NCBI GenBank assembly: GCA_034440615.1
Contig: JAOTOM010003193.1
Location: forward strand, 1 to 64,000
DNA: 64,000 nucleotides
Reading direction: 5' to 3'
Source: Ashinkailepas kermadecensis
Taxonomy: Eukaryota > Arthropoda > Thecostraca > Neolepadidae
Positions 47,299 to 58,673 of this stretch are shown piece by piece. The notes beneath the pieces are model-generated. The model made no database searches. It saw nothing but the letters and a program-made list of their open reading frames with translations, and had not been told where the DNA came from. How positions within the stretch are numbered: position 1 is the stretch's first letter; each line of letters starts with the position of its first letter. The position numbers were made by a program, and so were the translations under genes.

Positions 47299-48754
47299 TG
47301 TAGAAAAGCTGGTTGTGTGTGCACTTTAATTTCAGAAATTTAGCCCCTACCCTCCCAATTCATGTCGCGACAGTTTCCGGCAGATGCCATGCCACGGGTC
47401 GGCCGAGCTGTCTCACAGCTTACGTCGGCAAGTAGCGGACCGCCACCGAGGCCATAGGCTATTGTTTCCGGCACAGGTGCATAGCTATCTGACACCCTAC
47501 CACCGCCGCGTGACCTCGATGCAGGCCGCCGCCCTGTGAATGCCAGTGAGGTGATGTGACCGTCAGTGGGTTATGTATGTCAGTGATTCTATTCTGGAAG
47601 CCCATTGGGCAGGTGTGTGTGTGTGTGTATACATGACAGTCAGATGGCAGGTGTGTAAGTACATGAAAGACAGATGTTATACTCCGTGGCCAATGTTGAA
47701 TGTGTCTGTGCCGTCAGAGGTAAGTGAGGACAGAAGTATGTATGATTTATGAAGGTCAAAGTACATATAATAATGATTGACTGTTGGATGAAAGTTACTG
47801 TGGTTGTGGAATGTCAGATGACAGATGGGCTGTAACGCCCCGATCTGTCGGTTGCCTGTATGCAGCGCGGAGCCGCCGTATCGGTATTGTCTGGAGGTAT
47901 GCGCTGAGGTCAGCCAACAGGTGCCGACGGCCGGCACGCTGACTCAGTATCGGAGCTGACTCTGAGATCAGATGGAGGCAGTGCCTCTGCCGCATCAGTC
48001 GGAAGCGCGGCTCGGCGCTGTGACGCCAGGCTGCAGTGCGGTGTAGCCGAAAGCATGCGAGGTTAGCAGTGATTCCCACGAGCGGCCGAGCTCTGTTCGT
48101 AACCAGAGCTCCGATAATGTCTCTAAGGTCTGAGGGACGGCGCAACCCGCCGGTGCGGTAAAGTTCGTCGGGTCCGGGTCATTGTACCATGACGTGTCAC
48201 GGGCAGTGGCCGTCACGTTGAGCTCGCGGATAATCGAGAGGGCTCTCTCTCTCTCTCACTTCCCACTGGGACGCGCGACCGAGCGGTCGCCGAAGGTGGG
48301 CGGCTGGCCGCCGCCGGCCAGCCGCCAGGGCTCACCACGTCGGTACTGAGGTACGTCTGAGGACTCTGACTAGAGTCGCTCTGTGACTGTTGTATGACAA
48401 GACGTATGAAGATGTGACTGTCTAGATGGATTAAGATGTGGGATGGCTGTGTGAATCGTCTGTGGAGCATTTGGAGCTGTCGGTCGTTTAAAGGCACTAT
48501 TGGACTCATTTTACTATCACGCTGCACTATCGAAACTAACTAATTGGACGCAAATATAAGTGCTGGATTTTATGTGGTGCCTGGTAAGATGTTTGGATCA
48601 GAGTTCTAAGATCAAAACACAGAGCCATTGAACATACATCCGGGAGTTTATCGTCAACGTTGACGTTCATAGTCTATCACCGTGCCAAAGAAGTTTTGCC
48701 CCCAGTCATACGCGAAATGGCTGATAAACCCAGGGGGACAAGAACTTTTTTACA
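47299..48754. mobile_element. Solo-LTR-like element, family L1, copy 2 (1456 bp)
   Basis: Starts TGTAGAAAAGCTGG and ends ACTTTTTTACA, with the 4-bp duplication CTGG at 47295-47298 and 48755-48758. The empty site is visible at 3087-3090 in family K copy 1 (AGTTTTCTGGGCTCAATACG). The orientation is opposite to the copies at 12887 and 39884; the shared end GGGCTAAATTTCTGAAAT appears inverted at 47325-47345. No coding content. Confidence 0.85.
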
Positions 48755-49106
48755 CTGGGCTCGATAACAATTTTGGAGACATCTTCTGAATTTTCTTAAA
48801 GTTCGATTCCGGTCTAATTTTTCAGGCCCCAGTGCCATATTTTGGTATCCTGGCGCCATATTTTGGGTTCCCCTCCGCGATTTTTGCAAGCTTCGGCACG
48901 GTATTTTGGGATCGTACGCGATTTTTGAAGGCATCTGGTTGTATGTTTGGAGTTCCGGAATGATTTTCCATGCCCAGACATTTGGTTTTCGGAATCTCCT
49001 TATCGTGGAGGGCTCCAGTTTGATTTTTGTTGGGTCCCGGTGCGATTCTTGGGGCCACGCTGTCCTTATTTGGAGCCAACGACACCAATATTTGGTAGCA
49101 CCGGGG

Positions 49107-50090
49107 ATGTCCATGATATTAGCAACGCATTCGCATTCGCATTCAGCATCTTATTCGCATACTCTCGGATTTCGTTTTTTTCAGGATATGATCTGTGTGG
49201 GTGGCCAAAGTAAGGCATACAACAATTATTCCGTGGGACGGGCAGTTTGAACTCCAGAGGTCAAGAAAGGTCATTGGAGTCAAAAGCGGGGTACCACATA
49301 CAATTCAAAGCATATCTCTTAGCCGAATGATACGAACGCCTATATGTCCGCTGTTCATCAAAGATGCAGCACATCGAATTACGTGACCTTCAATGTCTAG
49401 TTTGACCTCAGGACACCAAAGTTGGTTTTATGCATGCACTATATCTATTTAAGGGGTGCCAAATAAAGTCATGGTGACACATTGGATATACCTGATTTTG
49501 CCGGTGATAGTTTACATAGCATGTACATAGAACACATCGATCAAAATGTGCAATCATGGTCACCGATGCATCACCGTTCGCAACACAATGCCCCCAAAAT
49601 TCCAAATATACCACATTCTCGTGTACCCGATAATTTCCGCAATATTTCACTTGTCGCCACGAAATAACACACAAATATTGTGTATGGCTCATGTATGCAG
49701 CACTTGCAAGCGTCTGATGTACAATATCCACGTTTGACCTCTATTCACAAAATATTGTTTTGACCTTGTACTATTGCCATCTACGGGGTACCGAATATAA
49801 TTTTCCTAAATACAATCATCGGATGGATATCAGCGTCGAATAATCTCCCACCGAGCAAGGAAGCAGCACAACCGAGCATGTGACCTTCAAGGTCAGCGTT
49901 TGACCTTAGGTCAGGTTTGATGAAATTCAGAAAATGAAAGTTGTCCACTGGCGTACCGTATATGGGTTAAACGAAGCATTGAATGTAGGCTATCTCAACA
50001 CTGATGCATGCACTATCAATGCAAGAAACAGCACACAGCGTGACCTGACTTCTATCGATGACGCATTTCATCAGGTAGCACTAGCAAGGA
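49107..50090 (+). repeat. Left TIR of the 12.3-kb element
   Basis: Aligns with the inverted right arm by eye at roughly 75-80%. It is built of modules that join a GGTCA/TGACC-rich stretch, a TGCAGCAC-like word, a CATCGGATGGATAT word and a GGGGTACCG word. The right arm has one module more. Both arms retain a similar short open frame (49934-50137 here), but the DNA is equally conserved, so I do not call a protein. Confidence 0.85.
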
Positions 50091-50149
50091 AAGCAAAGAC
50101 CCGCTCGCTTCGCCGAGCAAATTTGACTTTTTTTTAACTACACAGTGGT

Positions 50150-50760
50150 GTTGGTTTCATGTCGATCGGTCTAATGGTTCAGCGCTATGCCGATTTAAAT
50201 GGAAGATTGATTCATTTTCCTGCTCCGAATATTTATGATTATACAAATATCTCCCGCGGCAGTGTGGCTGCCGCGACAGCGCGCGCGCCATTGTTGTTTT
50301 TTTAATTGCTCACTAAATATCGTTGACCTCGTGGATCGGAAATGCATGTTGAGGCCCAGGGTTCGGCAGCGGCAATCAGCTGCTGGGGTGTCGTTTAGCT
50401 ACATATGTGACGCTTGAGGCGATTGTGATCGATATCATTTCTTGACATCTGCGAGCGCCAAATTAACCAATTAGAGTGCAGCATTCTTGTGAAAATAGCA
50501 AGAATAGTTTTTGTCGAACGCTTCGTGTATGGGTGAGTTGTGTACGTTGTAGGTTGGGTAGGTTGTGTTCTGGAATGGTTATTATGGATGCGCTGCGTGG
50601 TTCGGGCTACATGTTGTTCATGGTGAATTTCGCCTCCCTGAAATCGGATTTAGTTTTCTTCCAGAATCCAGCCAATCAGTCGGGCACAGCATGTTGTAGC
50701 TTTTTCCGGTTTTCGCAATATCCGAGGCTCGCCAGTGCATGGAAGCCAGTGTGAGGTAAG
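50150..50760. other. Promoter-like or captured unique sequence inside MULE
   Basis: Less repetitive and more GC-balanced than its surroundings. It contains AGCCAATCAG (a CCAAT-type box, about 50670) and TGTGAG-GTAAGC (a donor-like site at 50753). No protein is recognised. It could be captured host sequence. Confidence 0.2.
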
Positions 50761-51353
50761 CTGCTTTTAAGTTATTTAACATGAATAGGGAGGTAGTTAA
50801 GTAGACAGACACATGCCTGCTAGTTATTCATAAAGTAGCTACACACATATACCTACGTCACCTGCCTTTTTAACGTTACTTTAAGCTAAAACTTGTTTAG
50901 TTTAATCCTACACTTTAACAAATGACAAGTGACCATGGTCCAGACTGCAAAGCATGACAAAGATCTCTCAGGCCTGTGGGACAACCAGGGTGGAGCCTTG
51001 GGTATATTTTTAGGCCTCATGCTCAGATCATATCCATCATAAGCCATTTCTACCACAAACCTATGGACATATGTTGGCTGTGAGTATACACCATACATGT
51101 GGTGTATACCCAGACTGCAAAGTATGGCAAATGGCTATGAGGCACACCAGCAGCGAAAATAATCTGTATCCAAATGCACAGGGAGGACAAAAACCTGCGC
51201 CAGGGAGATTGCACATATTGTTAGGGAGACTACATGCACTAATTGTAAGAAAACTTGAAGTAAGAAAATTTGTGAATTTCCAGTTTGGTGTAATTTCTAA
51301 TTAATTTTTGGTTGTTGCAATGTTTACAAATGTGCTGAACATAATGTGATCAC

Positions 51354-52218
51354 CAAACGTGGGCACGGCGCACGCAAATCGCGCCGCTGCGCCGCTGCGC
51401 CGGCGGCGCACCTTAAAAACCGGCGGCGCAGCGGGGCCGGCGCGAATTCTAAAAAAAAACGGCGCAACGGCGCGCGGCGCAAGTAAAAAATCCGCGCCGC
51501 TGTCCGCGCCGCTGCCCAGCTTTAGCGAGCGATAAAAGACGACCTAAGAATCCGACGCGGCAAACACATATCAAGATGACCATCAAGATGTTCCCCATGG
51601 AGCACAGGAAGGCCTGGGTGGACATGTTCATTAAATACAACACTGCCCTCCCCAGCTCTGCTGCAGTGGAGAGGCTGTTCAGCGTCGCCGGGGACATCTT
51701 GAGGCCCAAAAGGGCCTTCCTGACGGCCTGCAATTTTGAGCAGCTGGTCTTCCTCCGCGGCAACCTGAAGCTTATGGGGTACAAGTACTTGGAGCCTAAC
51801 ATGTAGAACATTGAGTAGAGGGATGAGTAGAGACAGAAACTCAAGACTCAGTGGGCGGGGCTAATCTGGTTAAATTTACCGCCGGCCGAGCAATATAGCT
51901 CACGGGCCATAGTTTAATCTTTAATGTGAATATAGGTAACTGTGATGCCAATTATAAGTTGTATTTTCAATAAAAATGACTTTTTATAGCCCAAAACTGT
52001 TTTTTTTTTGGCTAAATAGGTAGAAACTTTGGCACTGCACATAGGTTTTGTATAGGCATACTTAATTAATAGCGGCGCGCGGCGCAGCGGCGCAGCGGCG
52101 CGGGGCGCAACTGCAGGGGCCAAAAATAGCGGCGCAGCGGCGCGGGCGCAGGTGGGCATCGCCGCCGGCGCAGGGGCGCGGGCGCAAGTACAAAAATTCA
52201 GCGGCGCGCCCACCTTTG
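51354..52218 (+). mobile_element. Non-autonomous hAT element (865 bp)
   Basis: Terminal inverted repeats CAAACGTGGGC and CAAAGGTGGGC, flanked by the 8-bp duplication GTGATCAC (51346-51353, 52219-52226), as expected for hAT elements. Subterminal regions are packed with GCGCCGCTGCGCC-like repeats on both sides. The paralogous empty site GTGACCAC at 33907-33914 and a third relative at 34545 confirm the boundaries. It retains only the C-terminal part of a transposase. Confidence 0.9.
51576..51806 (+). pseudogene. hAT transposase C-terminal dimerisation domain fragment
   Basis: The 76-residue frame carries ALPSSAAVERLFSVAGDILR, then PKRAFLTACNFEQLVFLRGN and LKLMG, the hallmark of the hAT C-terminal dimerisation region (usually PTSSxxxERLFSxAG...RRxxL...E.L.FLxxN). 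The BED zinc finger and the catalytic DDE core are absent, so it cannot transpose DNA. It begins near the 5' subterminal repeats and ends at a stop at 51804-51806. The frame itself is intact, which suggests either recent deletion or selection for a small binding protein. Confidence 0.88.
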
Positions 52219-52362
52219 GTGATCACTCATTTCCTGCACAGATGCATGCTTTTTGGTTGGGAGGCAAAATAACACCCAAAAGTGGTTTGAAGTTGGATAA
52301 TATAGCATACAAAAGTAATGATCATGTTGCGGAGAGCTGTGTTGAGCATAGTCGAATTCAAG

Positions 52363-52790
52363 ATGATTATGAAAAGTAACCAAGAGCTCATGCTAAGTAA
52401 AATAGGGTCAAAAATCGGTCTAATATATTTCGGGCGTGACCCTTCTTCGGAGACAGAATAAACATACAAACATTTTACGCACAGGATTTTACGCACATGC
52501 TATATATTAAGCCGTCTACCAATATTGGCGAATTCATCATCTGAGTCCAAGTATTGTTGGATATTATGTTGGAATTTATATACTTGGACTCACATGATGA
52601 TTTCGTAAAAATTGGTAGACATCTTAATATATATATAGCATGTGCGTAAAACCCTGTGCGTAAATTATATCTGTATGTTTATTCTGTCTCTGAAGAAGGG
52701 TCACTCCCAAAATATGTTAGACCAATTTTTGATCTATTTTACTTAATATGAGTATTTGGTTACTTTTCATAATCATCTTTAAAAAGTAAT
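52363..52790. repeat. Imperfect palindrome, ~200-bp arms
   Basis: AAGATGATTATGAAAAGTAA at 52363 is repeated inverted at about 52771-52790. The arms align through GACCCTTCTTCGGAGACAGA and GCACATGCTATATAT to a centre near 52560-52570. Parts resemble Penelope pseudo-LTR sequence (an AATATATTTCGG-type string beside a TCTTC motif). It would form a long hairpin. Confidence 0.75.
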
Positions 52791-53120
52791 GTTCAAAATA
52801 GACGAAAACAGATGCAACATAACCTAACCTAACCTAACCTAGCCTCCCATGCAAGAAAGGATTTTGTATTGAAAATTTTCAACCATTTTTTTCCTCAGAA
52901 GTTTTGAAATAAACACCTAGCCTAAATGAAAAGAAAAAACTCCATTAAAAAATATTCCTAACTTACAACAAAAGCTTAAGCTAACCTAACTTAGCCAAGC
53001 CTAACTCCTGTGTATGCTTCATGGAGGTAAAATGTGTATAAACCTTGTCTCATGATTTCCCTAAACTGCAATAATACCAGAAAATCTTAAGGAAAGCACA
53101 TTTTCTACATAAATGCATCT

Positions 53121-53279
53121 GGAGACGAGTAATCTAGGGGTAAGCTGCCCGTCCCACAATTGAAAGATTGCGGGTTCGAGTCTCACCTGTCGCTACTCTT
53201 CACCCGCTGCCAATCGGCGTGAGAGACTGGCGACGCTACATGCCTCAATGGTCGATGTGTCGTAAAACCAAAAACCACC
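53121..53279 (+). mobile_element. tRNA-derived SINE (159 bp) with 14-bp target duplication
   Basis: The duplication ACATAAATGCATCT lies at 53107-53120 and 53280-53293. The 5' half is tRNA-like: a D-arm/A-box region (AATCTAGGGGTAAGC) and a B box (GGTTCGAGTCT at 53173-53183), as needed for RNA polymerase III. The 3' half ends TGGTCGATGTGTCGTAAAAC and an A/C-rich tail, resembling the 3' end of LINE 1 at 17.6 kb. It has no coding function. Confidence 0.88.
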
Positions 53280-53429
53280 ACATAAATGCATCTTTCAGAT
53301 TTAATCATAACAAAAATGGATATATGACAGGATTAAAGCACAAACAAGCTCCTGAACTTCCCACCCTGCTATTTCAATGTCATCAAATTAGTGAGAAATA
53401 GGCATAAAATAACCTTATGCCCATATTAA

Positions 53430-54454
53430 CACGCGCACGTCCGGCGGTCCGCGCCAACTTCGCATGTCCGGGGGGGGCAGATGTCTGCCCCCCCCCCTAA
53501 GATCTCGAGAACTATGCTAGGTAGCGACAAACGGAAAATGGCTTTGTATAGCTGGTGACAAGCTCTATCGAAAGTATTTCGGTCATTTACTCGCTCAGGT
53601 CAATATTTAGGTCACTGGGTCATCATATGTAAAATTCGACCAGATCGGGTGGGACCCTCAGATATTGGCACATATCTCAGGACCTGTAACAGATAGAAAC
53701 AAACTGCAAATTCTATTCGACAGCCCTTGAAATGTGCTATCGACATACGCTGTGTAATTTAAGGTCAGGTCAACAGATGGGTCACCGAAACAATGACCTC
53801 AGGTCAAGGTCATGGGGTAGAGTAGGGAGGTCATGTAATATATCAATCGACACGTCTTGGCGATACAAGCACAATGACGGTAATTTCAGCCTTCTAGCTC
53901 AATGCATTGCGATATAATGCGCAGAAATCTGCTAATGATTTCAGGTGACCTCAGCTGACCTTGGTGGGGCCACTGAGCAAAAATGTCAGCGATAGCATTG
54001 CGAATAGCTTCCAACTACACGCCATAACGGTTGGAGGTCATTTCGAGAGCAAATATGTAACCAGGAAACATTTGTATATTTCTCCATAGGCCTATAATGG
54101 GTAAGCCATGGCCACGACCTGACCTCAGGTCAACGGTACGAAAAAACCGTGATACACATATTATAGACCCTGATAAGATCATGACGTGATATAAGTTTGA
54201 AATCAATCGCCCAATTATTGTGGGAGTGATGCCACCTAGAACTCGGAGGGATGTTAGGTCACTTCGCCTGACCTGGTGACCTGATTTGAGATGACCCAGG
54301 GTCAAAAATTTCTGAGGATATGCGGAGAAGACCAATGAGCAGCCATGCGAGGTGGTTTGGCCTTGCTAACCCGATTAGTATGGCGGCAAAGTAGGAAAAC
54401 ACCGCAGGGGGGGGGGGGGGGCAGATATCTGCCCCCCCCCCGGACGTGCGCGGG
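53430..54454. mobile_element. TTAA element, type C, copy 1 (1025 bp)
   Basis: TTAA at 53426-53429 and 54455-54458. The ends are CACGCGCACGTCCGG and, inverted, CCCGCGCACGTCCGG. The undisturbed TTAA is visible at 55108-55111 in the inverted Penelope repeat. Palindromic hairpins of the form GGGGGGCAGATATCTGCCCCCC lie just inside both ends. The interior is dense in GGTCA words. No transposase. Confidence 0.9.
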
Positions 54455-54458
54455 TTAA

Positions 54459-55170
54459 GATAAAGAAATCGATCCAAAATCACACGGTATATATTTCGGA
54501 CACGAGCCTTCCTCAACAGTGAACATTTTGGTACAAAAGCCACAAAAACAAGCCAAGTTCACCTCGTGACACCGAACCATGAATCGCTTTCATTTCACAT
54601 ATCACAATATCTGCATACTCGTGAAATACATATCACATTAACATAAACCCACATCAAGGTGTACGATCCGTGTGTGTACATGTGTCAACCTGCGACCCAG
54701 GTGTGTGTACATGTCTGTGTGTGGATGCGGTCATGTGTTGCATATGTGCTTACCTCAGGCGGTGTGAGGAACTGGTTTTATCAGGGTCCAGGATGCCGTC
54801 ATTGTGTTTAATGAAGGCTTTTTGTTCCTAATCTCTATCGATTCGCTGATTTTGAGCTCTGCTACATCTTTGCAAACTTGCAGAATGGATATGCTGAGTG
54901 TTTTAGAGTCGAAAGTGCTGCTTGCGTGAGTGATTTTGAAGTGGTCGCCAAATGGGGTGTTAGTGGTTTTATTTTTAGCGTCTCTTAAGTGCTCATTAAA
55001 CCTGTCCCTAACCATGCGTTTTGTGGCTTTTGTACCAAAATGTTCACTGTTGAGGAAGGCTCGTGGCCGAAATATATACAGTGTGATTTTGGATCTATTT
55101 CTTTATCTTAATATGAGCATAAGGTTATTTTATGCCTATTTCTCACTCATAATCATGCTCAGTGCAGCAC
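54459..55170 (-). mobile_element. Penelope-like fragment with inverted pseudo-LTRs
   Basis: The string GATCCAAAATCACAC...GTATATATTTCGG...CACGAGCCTTCCTCAACAG at 54470-54545 occurs inverted at 55022-55105. Between them, on the minus strand, lies a GIY-YIG-type C-terminus. This arrangement is typical of Penelope-like elements. It is a 5'-deleted copy. Confidence 0.75.
54755..55015 (-). pseudogene. Penelope-like GIY-YIG C-terminal fragment
   Basis: The 86-residue frame includes RDRFNEHLRDAKNKTTNTPF, then GDHFKITHAS and ISESIEIRNKKPSLN. It corresponds to the distal half of a GIY-YIG nuclease domain in Penelope proteins (RF.EHL.D...HF...H...E...I...P.LN). The proximal GIY-YIG strand is missing, so no activity is expected. 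It belongs to a different family from the fragment at 28.3 kb. Confidence 0.75.
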
Positions 55171-55976
55171 TGCACCTAATCAAGTCATCAAATTAGCTCC
55201 TTTTAAAGTTGTAAGTACAAGATTTGTAAAACTTCTTCCGCTGTAACATGGAATTGTTTTTTGCAATATTTGTGATGTCTTTACATTGATTGGTCAACAG
55301 GCATATTTATGAGCGGGAAAAAAAACACTAAAGCAGCCCATTCTCATCCTTTCTAGCTTGAACCTGAAGTGCAAAAATGTTTTCTGAGATTGGACCTCTG
55401 AAAAAGTGCCTTTGGTACCACTTTGATGTTCAATAGCACAACAATTACATTTTAAAGTTTTCACATATTTTTCACAGAGGACACATTATAACACCCATGA
55501 AGTGCATGGACAAAGGTTCAATATAATGTGAGTGGATAGGTAGAGTTGCACTTGACTGCTGGAGTTGGCGTGGAATCATCTTGTGGCATTTGGCACACAA
55601 ATACAAATAAAAATGTACATTTCTCTAGAACTGGAACATTCCTGATGCAGTTGTATATGCCACAGTAATAGTGTATCTGTAGCAGAAGTGGCTGCATCAG
55701 TCTTACCTGTGTGCAGTGTATAATAACTATTTTGCCCAGATTTTGGATTATATTTTGTGTCCAATGTTTCCTCAGCTATTTAGGGAAATCCTTTGTGGCA
55801 CATGCTTGATTTGTTTTCACTGCCTGTTATTGATTTAGCGAACTGAAAAGTAATTGCATTAGAGCATCATTGTCCATAACCAAAGCAGTTGAATTCGATT
55901 TTGCTATATGTGCATTATGCGTGACACTGTTTAGTGCATTAGTATTTTTTTGACGATATTATTTTGGTGTTTCAGT

Positions 55977-57308
55977 GCTTCTGGAAATCATGAGCCAGCA
56001 GTAGAGCACACTTGAGACGGTCCTGTTCACCAGCCTGAGGATGATGTTCTGCTTGAACTTAACACTCGCACGTCCGGCGGTCCGCGCCAACTTCGCATGT
56101 CCGGGGGGGGGGGCAGATGTCTGCCCCCCTACAATCTCGAGAACTATGCTAGGTAGCGACAAACGGAAAACGGCTTTGGATAGCTGGTGACAAGCTCTAT
56201 CGCAAGTATTTCGGTCATTTTCTCGTTCAGGTCAATATTTAGGTCGCTGGGTCATCATATGTCAAATTCGACCAGATCGGGTGGGACCCTCAGATATTGG
56301 CACATATATCAGGACCTGTAACAGATAGAAACAAACTGCAAATGCTATTCGACAGCCCTTGAAATGTGCTATCGACATACGCTGTGTAATTTAAGGTCAG
56401 GTCAACAGATGGGTCACCGAAACAATGACCTCAGGTCAAGGTCATGGGGTGGAGTATGGAGGTCATGTAATATATCAATCGACACATCTTGGCGATACAA
56501 GCACAATGACGGTAATTTCATCCTTCTAGCTCAATGCATTGCGATATAATGCGCAGAAATGTGCTAGTGATTTCAGGTGACCTCAGCTGACCTTGGTGGG
56601 GCCACTGAGCAAAAATGTCATGGATAGCATTGCGAATAGCTTCCAACTACACGCCATAACGGTTGGAGGTCATTCCGAGAGCAAATATGTAACCAGGAAA
56701 CATTTGTATATTTGTCCATAGGCCTATAATGGGTAAGCCATGGCCACGACCTGACCTCAGGTCAACGCTACGAAAAAAACCGTGATATACATATTATAGA
56801 CCCTTATAAGATCATAACGTGATATAAGTTTTCAATTAATCGCCCAATTATTGTGGGAGTGATGCCACCTAGAACTCGGAGGGACGTTAGGTCACTTCGC
56901 CTGACCTGGTGACCTAACTTGAGATGACCCAAGGTCAAACATTTCTGAGGATATGCGGAAAAGACCACTGAGCAGCCATGCGAGGTTTGGCCTTGCTAAC
57001 CCGATTAGTATGGCGGCAAAGTATGAAAAACCGCAGGGGGGGGGGGCAGATATTCGCCCCACCCCCCCGGACGTGCGCGGGTTAAGGATGCTGATGCTGG
57101 TCCCAATCCCAGCTGCCCATCACCAAAACAGGGTGACATGAAGAAGCAGTTGGAGCTACTTCAGCGGGAGCTCAGCAAGTCTCAGGGTGCATTGGTTGCG
57201 GCAAAGGGCATTGCTGCAAGGGAGACGGTGAACATGCTCAAAGTTCTCACAAAAATTCGAACACCAGCCCGTCACCAGTCGAACTGCTGCATCGTGCCCG
57301 TCTATTGC
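55977..57308 (+). pseudogene. Exon-like coding stretch split by a TTAA element
   Basis: After an acceptor-like TTGGTGTTTCAG the frame reads ASGNHEPAVEHT, a TGA stop, then DGPVHQPEDDVLLELK to 56062. With the TTAA element (56063-57081) and one TTAA removed, it continues in frame: DADAGPNPSCPSPK, MKKQLELLQRELSKSQGALV, AAKGIAARETVNMLKVLT, ending at a stop at about 57308. The second part looks like a short coiled coil. I do not recognise the family. It may be an exon of a host gene or another transposon captured by the large element. The single stop could be a CGA-to-TGA change. Confidence 0.5.
56063..57081. mobile_element. TTAA element, type C, copy 2 (1019 bp)
   Basis: TTAA at 56059-56062 and 57082-57085. 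Almost identical along its whole length to the copy at 53430-54454, in the same orientation, implying recent activity of this family. It interrupts the exon-like frame above. It carries the same subterminal hairpins and GGTCA arrays. Confidence 0.9.
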
Positions 57309-58090
<782 letters not shown>

Positions 58091-58641
58091 ATATATATCA
58101 CGCATTTTTTGCATAGCTCATGCGGTGTCGTGTTTCTTTCCCTGAAAGTACAATATAACACCATGTACTTACTTTTGTGCAGGCAAAGAGTACTCTCATT
58201 CTCTACCATTAAACCAGTACGCCCGCACTACAAGTTATGGTTGCTTTGAATAAAATATGGAAGAACGGATGCAATTAATCATGATATGCATGAATGCATA
58301 TACCTAAGCTCCAGCTGTTCTTCCTTAGTTAACCCATCTCTCGGGGACCGTAAACCATGTAATGCCCTGTAAACCGCATCAGGGTCAGTCCCCGGAGCAG
58401 TGCAGCAAATGCTTTCTCACCCCATTCCGTTCGGGAAGTGGCAACCCTCTAGAGCAAGTTGGTTGAAGTCTGACTAATTTTAATTTTTAAACTATGAACT
58501 AAAGCAAACCGGAGCCCCGCTTCCACGATACGTGTTCCTCTCGATCAAAATGTCTGAGTCTAAGCCAAACGCGCCTCACCAGCGTGAGGGGAAAGCACAA
58601 GCAAGCAAATGGAGACTTCTGTAGTCCCCCCCCTCCACACA

Positions 58642-58673
<32 letters not shown>

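Larger units (their letters stand above)
50761..53106. repeat. AACCT-type AT-rich repeat inside the MULE (interrupted by hAT)
   Basis: Related to 32820-35880, with matching blocks on both sides of the hAT element and around 52845-53090. It includes four perfect AACCT units at 52821-52840. Confidence 0.6.

Noticed and set aside
49934..50137. Conserved 67-residue protein in the MULE arms
   Set aside because: A similar peptide is found in the other arm, but the DNA around it is equally conserved in all frames, so repeat homology explains it.
53121..53190. Functional tRNA gene
   Set aside because: A and B boxes are present but the molecule does not fold into a complete cloverleaf by eye and continues into a SINE body with target duplications.
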